Positions 1 through 5,663 of a stretch of 6,604 nucleotides of DNA are shown one piece after another. Location of the stretch: contig QIDL01000407.1 of the NCBI GenBank assembly GCA_003228415.1, positions 1 through 6,604 on the forward strand, written 5' to 3'. Below the pieces are notes generated by a model that ran no database searches, was not told the origin of the DNA, and saw only the letters and a program-made list of their open reading frames with translations. Source of the DNA: Gammaproteobacteria bacterium (GTDB taxonomy: Bacteria > Pseudomonadota > Gammaproteobacteria > Pseudomonadales > Azotimanducaceae). Position 1 is the stretch's first letter, and the number at the start of each line of letters is the position of its first letter. A program made the translations under genes and the position numbers.

Positions 1-1
1 T

Positions 2-169
2 CTCAACGGTCCCGAACCGGTCGGCTACGACCCGAAAATCATCCCGGGCTGGGACTCGGCCAGCGCCGATTCCTTTGCGGCGCTGAAACTCACGCCGTGG
101 CGCTTACGGGTGATGCCCGGGTCTGTGCTGATTGCCCAGCAGGGGGCCGTTCTGACCTGGCAGGCATAG
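2..169 (+). CDS. C-terminal fragment, probable pyridoxamine 5'-phosphate oxidase-like FMN-binding protein
   Basis: This is the 3' end of a gene entering from the left edge: 55 codons in frame 2, ending in TAG at 167-169. The visible protein runs from LNGPEPVGYDPKIIPGWDS to a C-terminus reading PWRLRVMPGSVLIAQQG and then AVLTWQA. The pattern of a tryptophan-arginine strand (TPWRLRV) followed by a short hairpin and a terminal LTW resembles, from memory, the C-termini of small PNPOx-like split-barrel flavoproteins, whose substrates are often unknown. Too little is present to see a cofactor-binding site, so the family call is tentative, although the open frame and protein-like composition make a real coding end likely. 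It converges on the AsmA-family gene with only 7 bases between the two stop codons and no obvious terminator, so it is unlikely to share a transcript with anything else here. Confidence 0.55.
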   Translation, partial: LNGPEPVGYDPKIIPGWDSASADSFAALKLTPWRLRVMPGSVLIAQQGAVLTWQA

Positions 170-176
170 AGTCGAC

Positions 177-3100
177 TCAGCCGTCGGCCTCATGGTAGTT
201 CAGAAATTTTGGACAGGGGTTGCGCTGCCCCATCAGACGGTCCAGGAAACCGCGAATAACAATGGAAAGACCGGCGGTAGCCGTTGCCAGGCTGGCGGCC
301 ACGGCGGCGCTGCCTGGATCGAGCTGCAGCGCTGGGCTGACGAATGTGCCGCCAATCTTGAAGTAGGGATTGGTGATGGAGGCGGCGCTGATCCCCAATC
401 CCCGCCGCGCTTGAGTTGCAAGCGAGAGATCCAGTCGCTCGGTCTTCAGGTCGGCCCCGCCGTACACGTACATGTTTACCCGATCAGTCCGCATGACGAA
501 ACCAGGCTCTAGTTGCAGCTTGCCTTCAAGGAGCGTCGCGTTGATGACCATGCACTCCATGGGTGTGAAAGCGTCATTGGCGGCGAACGGATTCAAAACC
601 GCCAACACGTTGCTCAGGAAGTCGCCGGTGAAGAGTTCCATCTGCGCGCTGCTGATTCTGCCGCCGTCGGATGAGATCAGAATTCTCCCATCGAGATCTC
701 CGACCAGTTCGGCTACGGTCGTGCCGCTACCGCCGAGTTCGATGTCCAGCGTGTAGCGGGGAATCGTCTCCGGCGCCTGATCCGGAAAGGTGAAAAGCCC
801 TAGATCCGCGTCCGTACCGTTGACCTTCAGGGTCAGACGGGCACCGTCGCCCTCGGGGCGAAGCGTTCCTGAGGCATTGAATGACCCGAATGGGTCCTGG
901 TACGCCGCGCGCTGCAGCTCGAAAATCCCGTCCTGCACCTTCAATTGCAGGCCGACATCGTGAAGACTGGCCCGCATCCCGTGAAACTCGTCGACCTGAA
1001 TGTCGATGTCCGCATCGAACGCCATCAGGCTGCCGATCTCTATCGGCGTGTCGGGAAAGACTTTCTCGCCATCGTCCTCCGGCTTCACGTCTTTCGCTTC
1101 TCCGAAAAACGCCCGCTGCAGGTCGACCAGATTCATTAATGAGGAGGTGCCGCGAAGAACGACCACGGGCTTTTCGGCCAGGGACAAAGATCCGTGCGCA
1201 GAGAGATCGCTGTTACCCCAGCGGGCTTCGAGTTGGCTGACATTGATGGCGTTCGGGGAGCCGTTCAGCCTGGAAGAGATGCTGAAAGGAATGGCAGGCG
1301 CGAGCGCTTCACCGATCTGCCCGAGCTCTGCCAGCGAGTCGCCGGCTGCCTGGAACTGCAGATCGGTTTTCAGCTGCCCGGTAATATCCAGGCGGCCGTT
1401 GACGGAAAGAGTAGCGGATCCGATCCGCAGGGTGCTCTGTTGCAGTTCCAGAAGCTCGACCGCCGGGATAGTTACCCGAGCCTCCAGTTCGAAGGGTTGA
1501 TCCGGTGGCAGGTAGTTTGGGAGTGGGGGAATGATCTCCGCCAGATTGCGGCCTTTGCCGGTGATTGTAAAACTGGAACCGGCGAGTCCATCGGCGAGAG
1601 AGATCCTACCGTCGAGATGGAAGTCGCCACCCCTGGCTGAGAACTCGAGCCCGATCAGCTCCAGGGCGCGCTCGAGACCGCGGACTCTCGAGCTCAGGAT
1701 AAAAGGCAGACCCCCGCCCTCCGACGACGCATTGGGCAGCAACTCTTCGATATTCTTTCCTTCGACGATGACCTCGACGTCCACACCGGCGAGACCGGCG
1801 AGATCACCCAGGTAGCCGTTGACACTCGCGCGGGAAGATCGGTATTCGATGTTACCGCCCTGCAATCGGAAACCATTGGCACTCCGCTCAACGATCGCCT
1901 GGAGGCTGATTGGATGTTCAGGCAGATCGGGAATGTTCAGATAGCTTGCGGCGGCGGCGAGATCGCGCACTGCCATCCGGCCGTTCACCAGCAGACCATC
2001 GATACTGGTCAGTTGCGGCAGTCTGGCGGTGCCGCTCAACCGGAAAGGGCCGGTGTTGAAGGAGATGTCCGTCGCGGACAACCCGCTGTCGTCGATGGCG
2101 ACAATGGCGGCGGCTTCATAGATGCCGCTGCGCGTACTCTCGATACCCGCCAGGCGGAGGAGTTCCGCGATGTCTTCCCCGTTCGCGGCGATCACAAGGC
2201 GGGTTCCGCTGAGCGCTGGCAGCTCACCGATGACGCCTGCCGCGGTCAGCGAGTGGTCGCCCACTTTCAAGTTGGCCGTCAGCTCGGCCGGGTCCGCGCC
2301 GAGGGTCATGCCGAGTTCGAAAGCCACGGCAGGCAATGCCGGGAGCCTCAACAACTCCTTGAACTGGCTGATATCGGTTCCTGCCAGGTGGATGTTACCG
2401 AATGCCCCCTCCCGCCGTGGAAACTCGGTAAAATCCGCGTTGAGCGACAGCTGCACATTCTCGGTGTTGATATCGACGCCAGTGAGGTCCAGATCTCCAC
2501 CATGAAGGTGCAGCCCGCCTCGTATGCTGAAAGGCCCGGCGGGCAGTCCGGGAATCTGCAGAACCTTCTCGAACACGCCTGCATCTGGACCGTGGATCTC
2601 CAACCGGGTGTCCCAGCCGTCCAGGTTGTTCAGGTCCAGCACCGTCCCTGCCGCCAGGACTTCGAACGCGGCGATGTTCCCGTTCACATCGAGTGCATGA
2701 CCAGCAGCCGTTGGCTGCAGAACCGCGGTCAGTGCGATATCGCCGTCGAACGCATCCTTCATTCCGAGAATTTCGCCGAGGAGATCGGCATCCGGGCCGT
2801 AGAGGTAAAGCGACAGGTTCATCCTGGACAAGGTTGCCAGTTCACCAATACTGCCTTCGACTTCAAGCTCGACCTTACCGACGGCGAGATCCAGCTCCAG
2901 CTCGATACGACCGCCCACCAGCAGCTCATCAAGGGTGCCGATGCGGCTGCTCAGCCGCCACGGTTTGTCGTTCAAACGGCCGTGGCCGTCGAGGTGAAGG
3001 TACCCTGCCGCATCGGTAGTTTCATCCAGTTGTGGGATCTCCAGACTGATCCGCTTGAGATCACCGATCGATGCATCGATGCGCGTATCTTCGAGTCTCA

Positions 3101-3557
3101 TTCCCTCGAGCATGAATGACCATTCACCGGCTTCGTCTGAATTGGCTCCCGTAAACAGAATCCAGTTGGGCGCACCGTCCACCGGATCCTCCAGGTTCAC
3201 CTGTCCACCCTTGACATCAAGGTCCAGGATTTCGATACGTTTGTTCAGGGCCGCCACGAGATCGAGTTGAATGGAGACAAAATCGGCCCTGATCATGTCT
3301 GCATCTGCTGCCCACTCGGCATTGGCGAAGCGGACCATTCTTGCAGTCAGGCGCGGTTTGAGAGACACGTCGAGATCGATGGGGCCTGCGATGACGAGCG
3401 TTCTTCCGGTGAGGGTGTTGCTGAGGTACGACAGAAGGGGCTTCAACGCTTCGGGATTTATCAGGCAATAGCTAATGAGAAGAGCGAACGCCGTGGTGAT
3501 ACCGAGCAGCGTCAGCAGGGTGATGCGCAGCCAGCCGCCTGAATATCGTCGAATCAC
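177..3557 (-). CDS. AsmA family envelope protein, 1126 aa, with internal ~70-residue repeats
   Basis: The protein has a short basic N-terminus, one membrane segment at about residues 10-32, then the typical AsmA N-terminal region (about 33-125): a TGRTLVIAGPIDL stretch, an RFANAEWA motif and alternating beta-strand patterns. Residues about 236-815 form a regular repeat array. Residues about 940-1085 match the AsmA C-terminal domain (GRILISSDGG, then PMECMVINATLLEGK, YGGADLKTERLDL and KIGGTFVSPAL). In E. coli, AsmA itself is 617 residues, while the related TamB and YhdP are about 1260; this protein is nearer the long members, which are proposed to carry phospholipids across the periplasm in a beta-groove. 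The likely topology is an inner-membrane anchor with a periplasmic body. The start is GTG, preceded by AGGGTGG, and no ATG or GTG lies in frame between it and the upstream stop. It follows the hydroxylase gene by 61 bases on the same strand and may be cotranscribed. Family assignment is firm; the cargo is unknown. Confidence 0.93.
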   Translation of the reverse strand: MIRRYSGGWLRITLLTLLGITTAFALLISYCLINPEALKPLLSYLSNTLTGRTLVIAGPIDLDVSLKPRLTARMVRFANAEWAADADMIRADFVSIQLDLVAALNKRIEILDLDVKGGQVNLEDPVDGAPNWILFTGANSDEAGEWSFMLEGMRLEDTRIDASIGDLKRISLEIPQLDETTDAAGYLHLDGHGRLNDKPWRLSSRIGTLDELLVGGRIELELDLAVGKVELEVEGSIGELATLSRMNLSLYLYGPDADLLGEILGMKDAFDGDIALTAVLQPTAAGHALDVNGNIAAFEVLAAGTVLDLNNLDGWDTRLEIHGPDAGVFEKVLQIPGLPAGPFSIRGGLHLHGGDLDLTGVDINTENVQLSLNADFTEFPRREGAFGNIHLAGTDISQFKELLRLPALPAVAFELGMTLGADPAELTANLKVGDHSLTAAGVIGELPALSGTRLVIAANGEDIAELLRLAGIESTRSGIYEAAAIVAIDDSGLSATDISFNTGPFRLSGTARLPQLTSIDGLLVNGRMAVRDLAAAASYLNIPDLPEHPISLQAIVERSANGFRLQGGNIEYRSSRASVNGYLGDLAGLAGVDVEVIVEGKNIEELLPNASSEGGGLPFILSSRVRGLERALELIGLEFSARGGDFHLDGRISLADGLAGSSFTITGKGRNLAEIIPPLPNYLPPDQPFELEARVTIPAVELLELQQSTLRIGSATLSVNGRLDITGQLKTDLQFQAAGDSLAELGQIGEALAPAIPFSISSRLNGSPNAINVSQLEARWGNSDLSAHGSLSLAEKPVVVLRGTSSLMNLVDLQRAFFGEAKDVKPEDDGEKVFPDTPIEIGSLMAFDADIDIQVDEFHGMRASLHDVGLQLKVQDGIFELQRAAYQDPFGSFNASGTLRPEGDGARLTLKVNGTDADLGLFTFPDQAPETIPRYTLDIELGGSGTTVAELVGDLDGRILISSDGGRISSAQMELFTGDFLSNVLAVLNPFAANDAFTPMECMVINATLLEGKLQLEPGFVMRTDRVNMYVYGGADLKTERLDLSLATQARRGLGISAASITNPYFKIGGTFVSPALQLDPGSAAVAASLATATAGLSIVIRGFLDRLMGQRNPCPKFLNYHEADG
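1098..2852 (-). repeat. Protein-level tandem repeat array inside the AsmA-family gene (about nine ~70-residue units)
   Basis: Aligning the translation on a recurring motif (small residue, Gly, x, Asp/Asn, hydrophobic, then an acidic, leucine-rich helix-like turn) gives anchor residues at G254, G323, G393, G460, V530, G600, G669, G739 and G803. The spacings are 69, 70, 67, 70, 70, 69, 70 and 64. Examples are YGPDADLLGEIL, AGTDISQFKELL, NGEDIAELLRL, EGKNIEELLP and KGRNLAEII. Each anchor is followed by an LPxxPF-like turn, three or four beta-type segments and a terminal NGxL, DGRI or HGSL. The units are strongly diverged in DNA, so this is an old protein repeat and not a recent DNA duplication. 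A further similar motif, NGTDADLGLF, occurs near residue 914 outside the regular register. Confidence 0.7.
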
Positions 3558-3561
3558 AAAA

Positions 3562-3568
3562 CCACCCT
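3562..3568 (-). promoter_or_regulatory. Ribosome binding site of the AsmA-family gene
   Basis: Read on the minus strand, AGGGTGG lies four bases before the GTG start codon (seven bases if the core is taken as AGGG). It supports GTG at 3557 as the start, since only CTG or TTG-type codons are available further upstream before an in-frame stop. Confidence 0.5.
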
Positions 3569-3591
3569 GAAGCCAGTAGATCGAGAATAGC

Positions 3592-3620
3592 AGACCGGTT
3601 CTGGAACTGGTGTCCGGTCT
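3592..3620. repeat. Inverted repeat between the hydroxylase and AsmA-family genes
   Basis: AGACCGG at 3592-3598 is the exact reverse complement of CCGGTCT at 3614-3620, giving a 7-bp stem around a 15-base loop. A competing inner pairing, ACCGGTT at 3594-3600 with AACTGGT at 3605-3611 around CTGG, is also possible on the + strand with one G-U pair. The element touches the hydroxylase stop codon (3619-3621). No run of T follows it on either strand, so it is not a classical intrinsic terminator. It could be an attenuating or mRNA-stabilising hairpin between the two genes. Confidence 0.45.
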
Positions 3621-4407
3621 AAGTCAACGGTTGGCTTGATCGAGTGTCCTGCAGAAATTCGTATTCGGTTTCCATGATATCGGTGCCCATCAGCTTGTCC
3701 CAGAAGCGGAAGTACAGTGCGTAGTTGCAGTTGAAGTGTTTGTGGTGCAGATCATGATGGGCAGCGGTAATCAGGTTGCGCCCGGGTGTACCGCGCAGCC
3801 ACCATATCGGAAAGATTTCGTAACCGGAGTGATTGAACACCGCGGCGAGTGTCATCAGGGTCAGGATGAAAAGAATGGCACCAACGTGGATGGGAACGAG
3901 TAGCGCAGCGAGAGGGATGAACGCGGCGCCGAGTATCGACTCGTAGGGGTGGAAGGAAAACGCCGCCCAGGGGGTTGGCGGCCGGGACTCGTGGTGGACC
4001 CGGTGCATGACGGGGAAAAGAGGCTTCAGGTGCATGAGCCGATGGGTCCAGTAGAAGTAGGTGTCGTGGGCAAACAGATAGATCCCGATGCTCACGGGCA
4101 GATACACCAGCGGATAGTCGGCGACATCATTGTAGATGGCACTGCCGCCAAGCTGCCAGAGTTCGAGAACGATCGCTGCGGGTGCTGCATAGATGAATGA
4201 CGAGATCAGCGACCAGCGAATCTCCTTGCCGACAGCGCCAGGCCTGGGTTTTCCCTCCATCAGTTTGATCGCGCGTACGCGCTCGGGGTTCCGCCTCCAG
4301 AGCAGCCAGTAGAACAGGCCGGAAATGAGCACGTAACGCACGGCGATAATGGCGCTGAGCGCCAGAAAGGTCACGAGCAGTTTCCCTGGCGGGATTTCAA
4401 ACAGCAT
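3619..4407 (-). CDS. Sterol desaturase/fatty acid hydroxylase superfamily membrane di-iron enzyme
   Basis: An integral membrane oxygenase of about 262 residues with the three histidine clusters of this superfamily, which bind a di-iron centre for O2-dependent hydroxylation or desaturation of a lipid. Counting from ATG at 4407, these are HRLMH (H122, H126), HRVHH (H135, H138, H139) and HDLHH (H218, H221, H222); H114 and H193 are additional histidines. Other family marks are YFYWTHR, PPTPWAAFSFHP and a C-terminal NYALYFRFWDKLMGTD. Hydrophobic segments lie near residues 10-36, 66-85, 98-117 and 157-190. The frame can extend to TTG at 4461, directly after a stop codon, giving 280 residues. I prefer ATG at 4407 because it has GAAGG 11 bases upstream and leaves room for a promoter. 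It is divergent from crtY and upstream of the AsmA-family gene. Size and motifs differ from CrtZ and CrtW; the substrate is unknown, with a carotenoid or membrane lipid both possible. Confidence 0.9.
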   Translation of the reverse strand: MLFEIPPGKLLVTFLALSAIIAVRYVLISGLFYWLLWRRNPERVRAIKLMEGKPRPGAVGKEIRWSLISSFIYAAPAAIVLELWQLGGSAIYNDVADYPLVYLPVSIGIYLFAHDTYFYWTHRLMHLKPLFPVMHRVHHESRPPTPWAAFSFHPYESILGAAFIPLAALLVPIHVGAILFILTLMTLAAVFNHSGYEIFPIWWLRGTPGRNLITAAHHDLHHKHFNCNYALYFRFWDKLMGTDIMETEYEFLQDTRSSQPLT

Positions 4408-4411
4408 GGGT

Positions 4412-4440
4412 CGGTGAACCTTCAAGGACTCAAGTACAAT
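4412..4440 (+). promoter_or_regulatory. Candidate promoter for the crtY-crtI operon (weak)
   Basis: TACAAT at 4435-4440 matches the -10 consensus at five of six bases and lies 54 bases before the crtY start. The best -35-like sequence, GTGAAC at 4414-4419, matches only three of six and is 15 bases away. The site sits in the short divergent region where a crtY promoter must be if the operon starts here. This is a positional and sequence guess only. Confidence 0.2.
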
Positions 4441-4474
4441 GGCGAGCGCAGTGTAGCTCAATCAGTGCGAGATC

Positions 4475-4480
4475 AGGAGA
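4475..4480 (+). promoter_or_regulatory. Probable ribosome binding site of crtY
   Basis: AGGAGA is a strong Shine-Dalgarno match, although its 13-base distance to the ATG at 4494 is longer than ideal. No other start codon lies in frame within the 40 bases upstream, and MYDVIFAGGG is a normal CrtY N-terminus, so the ATG is kept. Confidence 0.5.
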
Positions 4481-4493
4481 CGGACCCAGCCCG

Positions 4494-5663
4494 ATGTATG
4501 ACGTGATCTTTGCCGGTGGTGGCCTTGCCAGCTGCCTGACCGCGTACAGGCTTCGCCAGCAGCAGCCGGGGTTGCGGTTGCTGGTGGTGGAAGGTGCCGC
4601 ATCGTTGGGTGGCAACCATACCTGGTCATTTTTTCCGACCGACCTGTCGCCAGCGCAACTCGACTGGATCGATCCGCTGATCCTGCACCGCTGGCAGAGT
4701 TATGAAGTCCGCTTTCCCGCACTCAGTAGACGTCTCGGTACCGGTTATCGTTCGACCAACTCGGAATTTTTTCACATGTTCATGATGGGTGCCCTGGGAG
4801 ACTGTGTGCGCCTGGACGCACCGATCGAGGAGGTGGATGTGACCTCCGTTGGGCTCAGGGGCGGTGAAACGCTCCACGGTCGCTGCATAATCGACGGCCG
4901 CGGGCCAATGCCGAGCCGCCACCTCATGCTCGGTTTCCAGAAGTTTACCGGTCAGGTGTTGCAACTCGAAACCGAACACGGGCTCGAAGGACCGATCATC
5001 ATGGATGCGACAGTGCCTCAGAACGGGGACTATCGCTTCCTCTACACGCTACCCGTCGGGCCCCGCGAGCTGCTGGTGGAAGACACCCGCTACAGCAATA
5101 CGCCGGACCTCGATTTCGAAGCTGATTTCACAGCTATCGCGGATTACGTGGTAAAGCAGGGCTGGTCTGTGGCGGCGGCGATCAAAGAAGAGCAGGGGGC
5201 GCTGCCGATTACCCTGGGCGGTGATATCGACGCCTTCTTTTCGGACGCGAATGGTATTCCGCGAATCGGATTGCGAGCCGCTCTATTTCATGCGACCACG
5301 GGGTATTCTTTTGCTGAAGCGGTTCGCACGGCGGACTTTCTTGCCGAATCCGAACTCGGCAACACGGCCGATGTGTTTCAGCTCCTGAGCGACCGTGCCA
5401 AACGGCACTGGTCGAGGCAGGCCTACTGGCGGCTGCTGAACCGAATGCTTTTTATCGCCGCTGTCCCGGATCAACGCTGGTTCGTCATGCAGCGTTTCTA
5501 TGGTCTCCACCAGTCTCTGATCGAGCGGTTCTATGCCGGACAATCCACGTTATCCGACAAGCTCAGGATATTGACGGGCAAGCCGCCGGTTGCCGTTCTG
5601 CGCGCCCTGCGCTGTCTGCCACAAAGCAGCGCTGCCGCTCATACGATCGAGGTAGCAAATTGA
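4494..5663 (+). CDS. crtY: Lycopene beta-cyclase (CrtY type)
   Basis: The enzyme cyclises the linear ends of lycopene to beta-ionone rings, giving gamma- and then beta-carotene, as a flavin-dependent, redox-neutral isomerisation at the inner membrane. The 389 residues match the usual CrtY length. An N-terminal dinucleotide-binding segment, DVIFAGGGLASCLTAYRL (residues 3-20), is followed by GGNHTWSFF (39-47), a CrtY signature. Then come QKFTGQ (149-154), MDATVPQ (170-176), YRFLYTLP (180-187), LLVEDTRYS (193-201) and GLRAALFHATTGYSFAEAV (259-277). E196-D197-T198 corresponds to the acidic FLEET-like motif required for cyclase activity. All these blocks are present and the frame is uninterrupted. 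It is the first gene of the + strand operon; its stop codon overlaps the crtI start, so the two are probably translationally coupled. The family call is firm; exact product (one or two rings closed) is inferred. Confidence 0.95.
   Translation: MYDVIFAGGGLASCLTAYRLRQQQPGLRLLVVEGAASLGGNHTWSFFPTDLSPAQLDWIDPLILHRWQSYEVRFPALSRRLGTGYRSTNSEFFHMFMMGALGDCVRLDAPIEEVDVTSVGLRGGETLHGRCIIDGRGPMPSRHLMLGFQKFTGQVLQLETEHGLEGPIIMDATVPQNGDYRFLYTLPVGPRELLVEDTRYSNTPDLDFEADFTAIADYVVKQGWSVAAAIKEEQGALPITLGGDIDAFFSDANGIPRIGLRAALFHATTGYSFAEAVRTADFLAESELGNTADVFQLLSDRAKRHWSRQAYWRLLNRMLFIAAVPDQRWFVMQRFYGLHQSLIERFYAGQSTLSDKLRILTGKPPVAVLRALRCLPQSSAAAHTIEVAN
5649..5653 (+). promoter_or_regulatory. Ribosome binding site of crtI, inside the end of crtY
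   Basis: GAGGT lies six bases before the TTG at 5660, an ideal spacing. Together with the CrtI N-terminus MTNPTAAVIGSGFGG that follows, it decides in favour of a TTG start; the next in-frame ATG is about 450 bases further on, well past the FAD-binding motif. Confidence 0.65.

Noticed and set aside
170..176. Bidirectional terminator between the converging genes at the left edge
   Set aside because: Only seven bases separate the stops and I found no stem-loop with a T-run in or beside them.
1914..3119. 401-codon open frame on the + strand
   Set aside because: It is antisense to the AsmA-family gene, whose translation has clear family motifs throughout; the + strand product has no recognisable motif and is rich in Gln, Arg and His as expected of a shadow frame in G+C-rich DNA.
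3592..3620. Intrinsic transcription terminator
   Set aside because: The stem is only 7 bp and there is no T-run after it on either strand.
3619..4407. Beta-carotene hydroxylase (CrtZ) or ketolase (CrtW)
   Set aside because: CrtZ is usually only about 160-180 residues and CrtW has different histidine boxes; the YFYWTHR, PTPWAAFSFHP and NYALYFRFWDKLMGT blocks belong to the wider sterol desaturase/fatty acid hydroxylase group.
4408..4461. N-terminal extension of the hydroxylase from TTG at 4461
   Set aside because: The TTG directly follows an in-frame stop and has no Shine-Dalgarno sequence, and it would leave only 32 bases for both divergent promoters. It cannot be excluded completely.
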